Shown piece after piece: positions 8,819-17,187 of a stretch of 64,000 nucleotides of DNA. Source of the DNA: Taibaiella sp. KBW10 (GTDB lineage Bacteria; Bacteroidota; Bacteroidia; Chitinophagales; Chitinophagaceae); NCBI RefSeq assembly GCF_003852495.1, contig NZ_QAJI01000004.1, forward strand, positions 4,124-68,123, read 5' to 3'. Numbering within the stretch: position 1 is the stretch's first letter; each line of letters starts with the position of its first letter. The translations under genes were made by a program, and so were the position numbers. The notes under the pieces are model-generated. The model was not told the origin of the DNA. It made no database searches and saw nothing but the letters and a program-made list of their open reading frames with translations.

Positions 8819-10540
8819 CTAAAATGCCGTATAGTCTTTCCGGTTAAGGTTCAGCCGGATGCCTGAGTAGAAGTAAGTGGATTTTTGTTCGGGTAAAATA
8901 TTATGCTCGAGCGCATAGGAACGGTGTGTACCACCGAGGTCAAAATTAAGATTAGGTGCAATTTCGTAACTGATGTTCAGGCTTAGGGAAAGACCAGTTG
9001 CTTTAGCACCATGAATCATTTTAACTCCGAAGATGCCCGGTATGTTCTGGCTGTATGATTTGGATAGATCGTTCCCGAAATTAAGGTTACCGGTATCGAC
9101 ACCTTGCTGATAATACAAGGCCTTGGCATTGATCTGTAAACGGGCCGTAGGCCGATAATTGGCTATAAATACCAGTTCCCGGAAACCGGCGCCCAGAGGA
9201 TGTGCCAGGGGCAGATTGTTATTCGTAAAATTGGATGCGATATAGCCACTATTATCCTTTTCCAGGTGTTGGAAGGTATAAGGGCGTACCACATTGCCCT
9301 CAACTTGCAGGTCAAGATTGTCGACCGTAAAAGCATCATAATATTTCAGACCCAGTTGAGCACCCCATTTATTATGCATATAGCCATTGTTGGCAAAAAA
9401 TTCTTTTGCTGTAAACTCATTGAGTAGAAACTGTCCATATATTCCCAGTCCTCTTACCGGTATCGCCTTGGCATTGATACCTAAGGCTACCTTATCGGGG
9501 CTGCCGAGGCTACGCTCAATGGCACGATAAAAGATCAACGGATTCATATATCCGGCTTCAAAATGATTGGTTCTGTTAAAGACGACCATTTCGTATAAAC
9601 CGATATTGAGCCATCGGGTCACATTTGTACTTAAGTGATGGGCAGTTGCATATTTATAGCCGCCACTATAATTCGTCAGGTTATTGCCCGGAATATGATG
9701 ATCGGCGCTGAGCCGCATATAGAGATTGTCGTATTGGAATTTCCATACTTTGGTACTCAGTTTTGCATACCATACCGGTCCGGAAAAGTCGGATAGGATC
9801 AGGCTTCTGTAGCCATCTCCGATTTTTTGATAATCGTAACCCACGCTGGCACTAATATAATTGCGCAAGACACTGGCATTTATGGCGCCTGTTGGTAAGA
9901 TATAATCGTACGATCCGTTTGCCTGCTGCTTATAGTCATGCACACCAATCAGGGTATTACGGTTTTGATTGTAAGCGGCATAATAACTTACCGGCTCTTC
10001 ATGCACATACCTGAAATTAAGGTCTGCACCGATAATATCTTTATATTTTACACGGATGCGTGCGCCGGCGGCATACTGATTCCGGAATACCTTTTCCTGT
10101 GGTGTCGTTTCATAAATACCCTGATAACCCAGTACAGGGTTTGCACTCAGGAAAAAATTACGACTGTTATGATATATAAAATCTGTTTTCTTTTTATAAA
10201 AAGTCCCCATGACCGGGTTTCTGGAATCCAGTGCCCCATCTCCATCTTCCGATGCCCATTCCCCGTTTTGGCTCAGGTAACGGCTCATCAAAGCATTATC
10301 CACATTACTCCATCCTCTTTTTAAATTGATGCGTTGGGCATCTTTAATATACAAGGCTACATCTTTTCTGGATAAGGCTTGTGTGCTCAGGTGCAGATAA
10401 TCGGAGAAGCTGCCCGACAGTGTTTCGATACGGTTTAAAAAACCATAGGTGCCGTCGTTGATGTCCACATGGGCACTTTGCGCATACGTAGAAACGCCGC
10501 TGGCAAGGCCGAGGCAAGTCAAAAGTAAAGTGTTTCTCAA
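8819..10540 (-). CDS. Outer-membrane beta-barrel, RemB / capsule-assembly Wzi-like
   Basis: 573 residues starting at a TTG codon; the codon before it is a stop, and the product then begins with a good signal peptide (residues 1-20, LLLTCLGLASGVSTYAQ). The rest is a beta-barrel-like alternation of aromatic and polar residues, with GYMNPLIFYRAIERSLGSPDK and LRLSADHHIPGNN resembling the Wzi/RemB family of Bacteroidota. Family members are outer-membrane proteins linked to capsule anchoring or, for Flavobacterium RemB, gliding. Assignment is from remembered family features, not a search. It lies 42 nt upstream of the TerC gene on the same strand. Confidence 0.75.
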   Translation of the reverse strand: MRNTLLLTCLGLASGVSTYAQSAHVDINDGTYGFLNRIETLSGSFSDYLHLSTQALSRKDVALYIKDAQRINLKRGWSNVDNALMSRYLSQNGEWASEDGDGALDSRNPVMGTFYKKKTDFIYHNSRNFFLSANPVLGYQGIYETTPQEKVFRNQYAAGARIRVKYKDIIGADLNFRYVHEEPVSYYAAYNQNRNTLIGVHDYKQQANGSYDYILPTGAINASVLRNYISASVGYDYQKIGDGYRSLILSDFSGPVWYAKLSTKVWKFQYDNLYMRLSADHHIPGNNLTNYSGGYKYATAHHLSTNVTRWLNIGLYEMVVFNRTNHFEAGYMNPLIFYRAIERSLGSPDKVALGINAKAIPVRGLGIYGQFLLNEFTAKEFFANNGYMHNKWGAQLGLKYYDAFTVDNLDLQVEGNVVRPYTFQHLEKDNSGYIASNFTNNNLPLAHPLGAGFRELVFIANYRPTARLQINAKALYYQQGVDTGNLNFGNDLSKSYSQNIPGIFGVKMIHGAKATGLSLSLNISYEIAPNLNFDLGGTHRSYALEHNILPEQKSTYFYSGIRLNLNRKDYTAF

Positions 10541-10596
10541 TTATATCCGGTTTTGAATGATTGTCGTGGTCTGCAAATTACAAAATAAAAAGGATG

Positions 10597-11841
10597 CTAC
10601 AGCAGAAGATGTACAATCGTATAAATCACTAAACCCACCAGGCCTCCAACAAGCGTTCCGTTTACGCGGATAAACTGCAGGTCTTTACCTACTTCCAGTT
10701 CCAGCTTCTCGCTCAGGTCTCTTCCCTGCCAGGTACCTACTGTATTGCTAATCAGTTCTCCCGCTTTAGATTTGTTTTTAAGAATAGCTTTATAGGCATT
10801 ATACCGTATCCATTTATTCGTATTGCTGCTAAAGGTTTCGTCCGTACTAAATGTTTCGGAAAGATCCTGTATGGCTTTGGCGATGTATTGCTTCAATCCC
10901 GATTGCTCCGCATTTAAGCCTTCGAGCAGACTCGATTTTATATTGCTCCAGATATCTTTGGCCATATCATCTGTTTTCTCCGAAGCCAAAAGATCCTGTT
11001 TCAGCGCGTTCAAATCCTGCTCCCAATTCGGTTTTACCTTTATATCATTAGCCAGTTGCAAGAGCTGGTTTATAATGTCCTGCCTTACCTTATGCTGTTT
11101 ATTTAGCTCGATCTCTTCAAAATAGCGCGACAGGCCATTAGTGATCTTCTTCGCAATCAGATTGTCTACAAATCCCGGAATCAAGGCAGAACTTTCTTGT
11201 TTTACCCTTTCCCGTACCATAGGTTCGTTTTCGGTGATATATACTTTTAGCTTTTCTGCAATAAAGCTGATGATTTTTTCCTGCGCACCTTTGTCGATCA
11301 AATACACAATACCATTAGCGAGGAGTGTATTTACATTGATTGTATTCAGGAATTCCTTTCCTTTTTTGGCGATCATCTCCGAAATAAACCGGTCATCCAG
11401 CTGACTAACGATTTTATGTAAAAAACCGGAAGATTCCTTTAGCAGCAAGGTTTTGTTTTGTTCCTTTTGCAACCATTCTGCGATATACCTGGCGATATCC
11501 AGCTTTAGGATATAGGGCTTAATGTTTTCCGGGGTCAGGAAGTTGTCTACGACAAAACTGCCCAGATTATCCCCGATCCTTTGCTTACTGTTTTCGATTA
11601 AGTTAGTATGCGGGATGCGCAATCCCATAGGGTAGTGGAACAGCGCCGTCACGGCAAACCAATCAGCCAGTGCACCCACCATAGCGGCTTCTGCAAACGC
11701 TTTTACATAACCCATCCATTCCTGCGCATATTGTTTTTGCAAGACCGTCATCCCGATGAAGATCACCATCATCAGCAGGAAGAGGCCGGTAGCGAAAAAT
11801 TTATATTTCCGGAGTTGAACTTTTTTTGCAGCATTCGTCAT
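10597..11841 (-). CDS. DUF445 family membrane protein (YjiN-like)
   Basis: 414 residues. The start is set at 11841 (MTNAAKKVQLRKYK); a longer in-frame reading would overlap the upstream gene and adds no recognisable sequence. One hydrophobic segment lies near residues 14-34, then the DUF445 signature EAAMVGALADWFAVTALF around residues 50-67, a long helical middle and a C-terminal hydrophobic tail (VNGTLVGGLVGLVIYTIVHLLL is the closing segment). The biochemical function of DUF445 is unknown. It is the last of three leftward genes with alanine dehydrogenase and the TerB-like gene. Confidence 0.85.
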   Translation of the reverse strand: MTNAAKKVQLRKYKFFATGLFLLMMVIFIGMTVLQKQYAQEWMGYVKAFAEAAMVGALADWFAVTALFHYPMGLRIPHTNLIENSKQRIGDNLGSFVVDNFLTPENIKPYILKLDIARYIAEWLQKEQNKTLLLKESSGFLHKIVSQLDDRFISEMIAKKGKEFLNTINVNTLLANGIVYLIDKGAQEKIISFIAEKLKVYITENEPMVRERVKQESSALIPGFVDNLIAKKITNGLSRYFEEIELNKQHKVRQDIINQLLQLANDIKVKPNWEQDLNALKQDLLASEKTDDMAKDIWSNIKSSLLEGLNAEQSGLKQYIAKAIQDLSETFSTDETFSSNTNKWIRYNAYKAILKNKSKAGELISNTVGTWQGRDLSEKLELEVGKDLQFIRVNGTLVGGLVGLVIYTIVHLLL

Positions 11842-11947
11842 AAAACGGTGGTGTTGTATATTGGTAAAAATAGCGTAATTCTTTTTGATTCCGGACTTAG
11901 TATAAATGTAAAAACCAAAAGATATACGTCTTTTGGTTTGAAATGTT

Positions 11948-12313
11948 CTAATATTCTTTGCTTTCGATATTCCAGTGATCAAACAGCAAATTGAGGTAAT
12001 AATTTTCTTTTTTTGTGATGATCTTGTCTGCTTTGATCAGTTTGATGGCAAATTCAATGAAATCCAGGCGTTCTTTTTCTGTAGCATCGTCATAGAAGTC
12101 ATCCATGTATCTTAAAAAGTGTGCTTCCCAGTCTTCGGGTTCCAGAGAACTGATTTTTTCCATCTCTTTATCCAGGCTGATGTGGAAAGGAAACTCCTGT
12201 ACAAGGTATTCCCTAATAATAAGGTCTCCGTCAGGATTGAACTTAAAATCAATGGCAGAGAGGATCATGAGTAGGTGGTACCCCGCAATAGTTTTATTCG
12301 TTCGTCGGTGCAT
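11948..12313 (-). CDS. Small TerB-like helical protein
   Basis: 121 residues, predicted nearly all helical. The pattern LLMILSAIDFKFNPDGDLIIREYL followed later by IEFAIKLIKADKIITKKENYYLNLLF resembles the acidic, metal-binding TerB / DjlA N-terminal fold: two helix pairs, each with an Asp-containing turn before the 'G' or 'I' position. The match is weaker than for canonical TerB. It follows alanine dehydrogenase by 17 nt, which points to one transcript. A TerC-like gene sits 3 kb away on the same strand, but other genes intervene and no TerD or TerE gene is seen, so this is not a ter operon. Confidence 0.55.
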   Translation of the reverse strand: MHRRTNKTIAGYHLLMILSAIDFKFNPDGDLIIREYLVQEFPFHISLDKEMEKISSLEPEDWEAHFLRYMDDFYDDATEKERLDFIEFAIKLIKADKIITKKENYYLNLLFDHWNIESKEY

Positions 12314-12330
12314 ATATGTGTGGTGTTATT

Positions 12331-13542
12331 TTAAATAAAATTATTCATAATGAGGTTGAGGTCGGTATATTTCAGGTCAAATCTTTTCGCAATATGAGGA
12401 TTAGTCACCATTCCTTTATACAGATATACGCCATTGCGGATACCGGATTTGGTTTTGAGTAGATAGTCTACGCCACCTTTCCCGGCAATGTCCAGAACAA
12501 TGGGCATCAATACATTACTGATGGCCTTTGAAGCAGTACGGGCTACTCCCGAAGCAATGTTGGGTACACAATAATGAATCACATCATATTTGGTAAAGAC
12601 CGGATTGTCATGTGAAGTAGGCCGGGAAGTCTCTACACAGCCTCCACGATCAATACTTACATCGATGATCACAGAACCGGGCTTCATAGAGGCCACCATT
12701 TCTTCTGTAATCACCAGAGGCGTTACCCCGTTTACCGGTTTTAAGGCGCCGATCACCACATCGGCTTTGATCAATACCTTTTTTAATTCGTTGGGATCAA
12801 TTACAGAAGTATACAGCCTTTGGCCTACATTATTTTGCAGCCGCATCAACCGGTAGATAGAATTGTCGAAGACCATTACGGAAGCACCCATGCCCAAAGC
12901 AGTACGCGCAGCCGATTCCCCTACAATCCCTGCACCGATAATCACCACCTGAGCAGGAGGGACGCCCGAAATGCCGCCTAATAAGACCCCGACACCATTG
13001 TGTGGGTTACTTAAATATTTGGCCGCCTGGATGATGGCAGAGCTTCCCGCGATTTCGCTCATAGAGCGCACAATAGGGTAGGTGCCGCTATCATCTTTGA
13101 TAGAGTCAAAGGCAATAGCGATTATTTTCTTATTCACCAGTTGTTGCATCATACTGGCTTTCAGGAACGGAAGATGAATAGGAGAGATAACCACCTTACC
13201 CGCTTGCAGCAGGCAGATTTCTTCCTGCGAGATCGGCGCTGATTTAATCACGATGTCCGACTGGAAAACCTCGGCCTTATCATAAGTGATCTTGGCCCCG
13301 GCTTCGCTAAAGTCCTTATCGGAATAATAAGCGTGCTCTCCCGCATTATGCTCTACAATTACTTCATGTCCGTTCTGGATCAAAACAGAAACCGCATCTG
13401 GTGTAAGGGCGATTCGGTTTTCTGAAAAAGTATCTTCTTTCGGTATCCCAATAAACAACTGTTTTTTTCTTGGAATAATCTCTATCGTCTCTTCCAAAGG
13501 GATGTACGAAAAGGAAGAAGAAATTTTTACCCTGGTCGACAT
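12331..13542 (-). CDS. ald: Alanine dehydrogenase
   Basis: 403 residues. It catalyses the NAD-dependent interconversion of alanine with pyruvate and ammonium in the cytoplasm. Visible features are the N-terminal substrate-domain start IGIPKEDTFSENRIALTP (about residues 32-49), a Rossmann motif VVIIGAGIVGESAARTALGMGASV (about residues 199-222), and SVIIDVSIDRGGCVETSRPT plus HYCVPNIASGVARTAS near the end, which are diagnostic of the alanine dehydrogenase/transhydrogenase-alpha fold. The ~30-residue N-terminal extension before IGIPKE is usual in Bacteroidota versions. It heads a leftward group and is divergent from rpoN. Confidence 0.9.
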   Translation of the reverse strand: MSTRVKISSSFSYIPLEETIEIIPRKKQLFIGIPKEDTFSENRIALTPDAVSVLIQNGHEVIVEHNAGEHAYYSDKDFSEAGAKITYDKAEVFQSDIVIKSAPISQEEICLLQAGKVVISPIHLPFLKASMMQQLVNKKIIAIAFDSIKDDSGTYPIVRSMSEIAGSSAIIQAAKYLSNPHNGVGVLLGGISGVPPAQVVIIGAGIVGESAARTALGMGASVMVFDNSIYRLMRLQNNVGQRLYTSVIDPNELKKVLIKADVVIGALKPVNGVTPLVITEEMVASMKPGSVIIDVSIDRGGCVETSRPTSHDNPVFTKYDVIHYCVPNIASGVARTASKAISNVLMPIVLDIAGKGGVDYLLKTKSGIRNGVYLYKGMVTNPHIAKRFDLKYTDLNLIMNNFI

Positions 13543-13630
13543 AATGTTGTAAGTATATTAGGGATTAAAAGTAATGTTCTCCCTGAAATATAGCAAATAT
13601 TTTATGGAATTTTAAAATAATTGCAACATT

Positions 13631-13657
13631 TTGTTTCTCATTAAAATAATACCTTCG
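13631..13657 (+). promoter_or_regulatory. Promoter of rpoN
   Basis: TTG at 13631-13633 is followed after 16 nt by TACCTTCG (13650-13657), a one-mismatch version of TAnnTTTG. The start codon lies 25 nt further on. Confidence 0.5.
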
Positions 13658-13682
13658 CAGGGTACAAAAATGACCTATTCCT

Positions 13683-15161
13683 TTGCTTAAATTAACCCAA
13701 AGTCAAAAACTACTCCAGAAGCTATCGCCGCAACAAATACAATTCATTAAATTGTTGCAGGTACCTACGGCCAATTTAGACGAAAAGATAAAAGAAGAAC
13801 TGGAAGCAAACCCTGCACTTGATGTAGGTGCAGAGCCCCAGGAAGAAGATCCTTATCATTTATCGGATAACTACGATAGTGAAGGAGCGCCTGTAGTGAA
13901 AGAGGAATCAGATACAGATCATAATACAGAAGATATCTCTGATTATTTAATGGATGAGTCGGATAACCTGTCGGATTATCATGTCCGGGAGCATAATGAT
14001 GATGAGGAAGATAGCCGCGAAGCGCCGATCCGCGAAGAGTCTACTTTTCACGAATACCTGCTGAGCCAGGTTGGCTTACTAGACCTGGAGCTTCAGGATA
14101 CCCAGATTGCAGAACAGATTATTGGCAGCATTGATGATGATGGTTATTTGCGCAGAGATGTGATGAGTATTGTAGATGACCTGGCCTTTAACCGGAATAT
14201 CTATGTGTCAGAGGCTGATGTATATCGTATATTGAAGTTGATCCGTGAATTTGATCCTGCCGGTGTGGCCGCTTCTGATTTGCAGGAATGTTTACTCTTA
14301 CAGCTGGACAAAATTGTTTTGTCTAATCCGGCGGCCAAACATGCCAAGGCGATCCTTACCGATTATTTCGACGAATTTACCCGTAAACATTATGATAAAA
14401 TAAGACAACAATTGTCTTTAAGTGCCGAGGCATTTAAGGAAGCGATTGGTGTAATTTTGAAACTGACACCCCGCCCGGGTATTGCCTTTTCAAACGGGGC
14501 AAAGGAAAATGGATATATCATTCCGGATTTCTTTATCCATAATAATAACGGCGTATTGGAACTAACCCTGAATGCCCGCAATGCACCTGAATTAAGGGTT
14601 TCGGAAGAGTATAAAGATATGCTTAAGATCTATGATGCCGGTACGGCAAAGGATCGTAAACAGAAAGATGCGGTAGTGTTTATCAAACAGAAAATTGATG
14701 CGGCTAAGTGGTTTATCGATGCCATCCGTCAGCGCCAGCATACGCTCTTATATACCATGAAAGCCATTATGGAGTATCAGTCGGCTTATTTTCTCTCGGG
14801 TAATGAATCTTCTTTGCGCCCGATGATATTGAAGGATATTGCCGATAAGATCGCTATGGATATCTCCACCGTAAGCCGTGTGGCCAATAGCAAGTATGTG
14901 CAGACCGAATACGGGACCTTCCTGTTGAAATATTTTTTCTCAGAGGCCATTACAACTGATTCGGGAGAAGAGGTTTCGACTTATGAAGTGAAGAACCTGA
15001 TCCAGGATTTTGTGAGCCAGGAAGATAAGCATGCACCGCTTTCGGATGAGAAACTCATGGAAATGCTTTCTGAGAAAGGATTTCAGGTGGCCCGCAGAAC
15101 GGTGGCCAAATACCGGGAACAATTGCATATCCCTGTGGCACGCTTACGGAAGCTGGCGTAA
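13683..15161 (+). CDS. rpoN: RNA polymerase sigma-54 factor
   Basis: 492 residues. Region I is the Gln/Leu-rich start LTQSQKLLQKLSPQQIQFIKLLQ-type segment, which contacts enhancer-binding proteins. An unusually acidic linker covers about residues 40-120 (EEDPYH, DESDNLSDYH, DDEEDS). The core-binding domain and helix-turn-helix follow, and the RpoN box ARRTVAKYREQL lies close to the C-terminus. The start is a TTG: the nearby upstream ATG at 13670 is in another frame and stops after six codons. Sigma-54 needs an AAA+ activator; none is encoded in the window. The gene converges with the following lipoprotein gene across a perfect hairpin. Confidence 0.95.
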   Translation: MLKLTQSQKLLQKLSPQQIQFIKLLQVPTANLDEKIKEELEANPALDVGAEPQEEDPYHLSDNYDSEGAPVVKEESDTDHNTEDISDYLMDESDNLSDYHVREHNDDEEDSREAPIREESTFHEYLLSQVGLLDLELQDTQIAEQIIGSIDDDGYLRRDVMSIVDDLAFNRNIYVSEADVYRILKLIREFDPAGVAASDLQECLLLQLDKIVLSNPAAKHAKAILTDYFDEFTRKHYDKIRQQLSLSAEAFKEAIGVILKLTPRPGIAFSNGAKENGYIIPDFFIHNNNGVLELTLNARNAPELRVSEEYKDMLKIYDAGTAKDRKQKDAVVFIKQKIDAAKWFIDAIRQRQHTLLYTMKAIMEYQSAYFLSGNESSLRPMILKDIADKIAMDISTVSRVANSKYVQTEYGTFLLKYFFSEAITTDSGEEVSTYEVKNLIQDFVSQEDKHAPLSDEKLMEMLSEKGFQVARRTVAKYREQLHIPVARLRKLA

Positions 15162-15302
15162 CAAAGTGGTTAAAGTGTATCGTTTTTTAAGCAATAAAGG
15201 ATTCTTTCTTCGACCGGGAGACAATCTGAGCTAAGCTAAAATATATCCTTTCATTTTGAATAGAGTACAAACACAGGAGCAATCTGAAAATAATAATATA
15301 TC

Positions 15303-15345
15303 AATAAAGAGGCAAAAATGGGTATTCTGTTTTTGCCTCTTTATT
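15303..15345. terminator. Bidirectional terminator after rpoN
   Basis: A perfect 16-bp stem (AATAAAGAGGCAAAAA / TTTTTGCCTCTTTATT) with an 11-nt loop lies between the convergent rpoN and lipoprotein genes. It has A-rich and T-rich flanks on the two sides. Confidence 0.85.
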
Positions 15346-15393
15346 TGATGGTCACAATCATCAAACATTAATCTTAGCTTATTTTGATCCGGG

Positions 15394-16098
15394 CTATTCC
15401 CTGACCCATTGCTGAAGCCTTGCTGTATTTGCCGTAAGGCTACCGATCATAAAAGATTTATTGTCGCGTAAGGCCTTTGCATCTTCAATACGCTCTTTTA
15501 CTACGCCTACCCTGCCAATGTAATTGGCATGCATAAAATAACTGCCCGATGCATCTTTCAGGATATACCCGGTGTGGAAGTCCAGCCCGATGATATAAAC
15601 AGAATTGTCCGGCTGCTGTGCCAAATAAGTCCTGAGTTGATCAAATTGCGCAAACCTCCTGATCCCGACACAAAGTGTTTTGATCATTTCTGAAGACACC
15701 ACCTGGGCTAGTTTGATACGTTGTATGTTAAACCCCAAATCGCTTAGGGTATTGGTTACGAAATAACCGCAGGCAATAGTACCCACTCCCGGTTGCCGGC
15801 TGGTGCCGTTAAAATCCCAGGGTGTTCCTTTCCAGTACGCATAAATATCTTTATTTAACCTTGTGTACAGATAGTTGGAAATACTATCCGGGGTATTTTC
15901 TTTCAGCTTGTTTTTGTCAGCCTGGACGGCCTGCTTAAACGTGGTGTAAGTTGTATAACTGGTATCGTCAGGTAGTGGAAGGCCCTCTTTTGAGGAAGCG
16001 GGGAGTGCTGCCGAAGCTCCCTTTTGACGGGTTGCGTGGCCTTCTTTGTGATTACAGGCAATCAAAAGAAATAGGAAATAAAGAAAGACATTTTTCAT
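15394..16098 (-). CDS. Lipoprotein with possible NlpC/P60-like cysteine-hydrolase core
   Basis: 234 residues. The start is set at 16098 because it gives a lipoprotein signal peptide: KNVFLYFLFLLIAC, with lipid-modified Cys at residue 15. The mature part contains WKGTPWDFNGTSRQPGVGTIACGYFVT, where Cys110 sits as the nucleophile does in NlpC/P60 amidases. Later GLDFHTGYIL places His175 where the catalytic His would be. I could not recognise a named family, so the enzyme assignment is inference from this Cys/His geometry. Cell-wall peptide cleavage would be the obvious role. It stands alone between convergent rpoN and leftward nadD. Confidence 0.7.
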   Translation of the reverse strand: MKNVFLYFLFLLIACNHKEGHATRQKGASAALPASSKEGLPLPDDTSYTTYTTFKQAVQADKNKLKENTPDSISNYLYTRLNKDIYAYWKGTPWDFNGTSRQPGVGTIACGYFVTNTLSDLGFNIQRIKLAQVVSSEMIKTLCVGIRRFAQFDQLRTYLAQQPDNSVYIIGLDFHTGYILKDASGSYFMHANYIGRVGVVKERIEDAKALRDNKSFMIGSLTANTARLQQWVRE

Positions 16099-16238
16099 CG
16101 GTACCTTTTTTTGCGTAAAAATGACCTTAAGGTAGGCTATATCGGGGACAAAACCGACCACGTTATTGTTTTCAGCCATGCTTAAACTCACTTGGGCTTA
16201 TCACTATATGCGGTTCCTCTTCCAATACTATTCCTCTT

Positions 16239-16808
16239 TTACAGATAATACCGACTATCTTTTATATAGGCGATTACCTCATCTTTCACCAGGTATTTAA
16301 TGCTTTTATTTTCCTTGATCTGCTGGCGGATGAAGGTCGAAGAGATATCCAGCATAGGTGCTTGCAGCACGACTGTCTGTTCCGATAGTTTGTTGCTGAC
16401 CGGATATTGCGGCCGTTCGTAGACCAAAATGCGGTATTGTTTCAGCAATTGTTCATAATTCTTCCAGCGGGGCAGGTTTTGATAACTATCGCTACCCATA
16501 ATTACCGAAAATTTCTCTAAAGGAAATTTTTCCTGCAGATAAGTAAGCGTATCTATCGTATAAGAGGGCTTTGGTAGGTTAAACTCAATATTGCTGGCAC
16601 GGAACTTAGGATTGTCCTGTATGGCCAATTCCACCAAATGTAAGCGGTTATATTCATTCAACAAGGAACTTGCCGGTTTCAGGGGATTATGCGGCGACAC
16701 CACAAACCAGATCTTGTCCAGGTCGCTGTGTTCTATAATATGGTTTGCAATAATTAAATGCCCTACATGTATGGGGTTGAAACTTCCGAAGTAAAGACCG
16801 ATATTCAC
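16239..16808 (-). CDS. nadD: Nicotinate-nucleotide adenylyltransferase
   Basis: 189 residues. It converts nicotinate mononucleotide and ATP to deamido-NAD in NAD synthesis, in the cytoplasm. The nucleotidyltransferase signature GLYFGSFNPIHVGHL is at residues 4-18 (including the HxGH-type turn), VVSPHNPLK near residue 37, and the C-terminal ISSTFIRQQI, the ISxTxIR motif. The start codon is GTG (16808), giving the usual MxIGLYFG family N-terminus; no ATG is available in a better place. It follows feoA by 23 nt on the same strand and probably shares its transcript. Confidence 0.95.
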   Translation of the reverse strand: MNIGLYFGSFNPIHVGHLIIANHIIEHSDLDKIWFVVSPHNPLKPASSLLNEYNRLHLVELAIQDNPKFRASNIEFNLPKPSYTIDTLTYLQEKFPLEKFSVIMGSDSYQNLPRWKNYEQLLKQYRILVYERPQYPVSNKLSEQTVVLQAPMLDISSTFIRQQIKENKSIKYLVKDEVIAYIKDSRYYL

Positions 16809-16831
16809 TGGATCCGATATTGTTTTTAAGG

Positions 16832-17065
16832 TTATTGTGAAGAGACTTCTACCCAGATGGTCGCAGCATCTGCTTTTCTGATACTCAGGACATAGCCCGA
16901 TACATTGATCGCCATCGGGTCGCCCATTGGAGCAATATGATCCACGATAACCGAGTGGCCTTCTAAAAATCCCATTTCCATCAATTGTACCAGTGTATCG
17001 CTGGCTTCTATCTTCTTAATGGTCGCAACCTGACCTTTCTGAACCTGGGAAAGTAGTATCATCAT
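16832..17065 (-). CDS. feoA: FeoA-domain protein
   Basis: 77 residues from the ATG at 17065. This is a small SH3-like beta-barrel domain of the FeoA family: LSQVQKGQVATIKKIE at the start, MGFLEGHSVIVDHIAPMGDPM in the middle (the usual 'MGF..G..V.....P.GDP' pattern), then VSGYVLSIRKADAATIWVE. FeoA normally modulates the ferrous-iron permease FeoB, but no feoB is nearby; here it pairs with nadD. A possible -7 box on the minus strand (TAATTTCG, 17091-17084) lies about 20 nt upstream. Confidence 0.85.
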   Translation of the reverse strand: MMILLSQVQKGQVATIKKIEASDTLVQLMEMGFLEGHSVIVDHIAPMGDPMAINVSGYVLSIRKADAATIWVEVSSQ

Positions 17066-17187
17066 ACCGCACAAATTATTTTCGCGAAATTAAGGCTATT
17101 TGGTCTGACCGCCAATCTTAAATTTTAAATAATGTTCGTAAAAATGGTTACTTTCGCAGCTGATAACACACACTAACGTTTACCTTA

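Noticed and set aside
7745-12313. Tellurite-resistance (ter) operon from TerC-like and TerB-like genes
   Set aside because: Two unrelated genes intervene, no TerD/E/A is present, and TerB similarity is weak.
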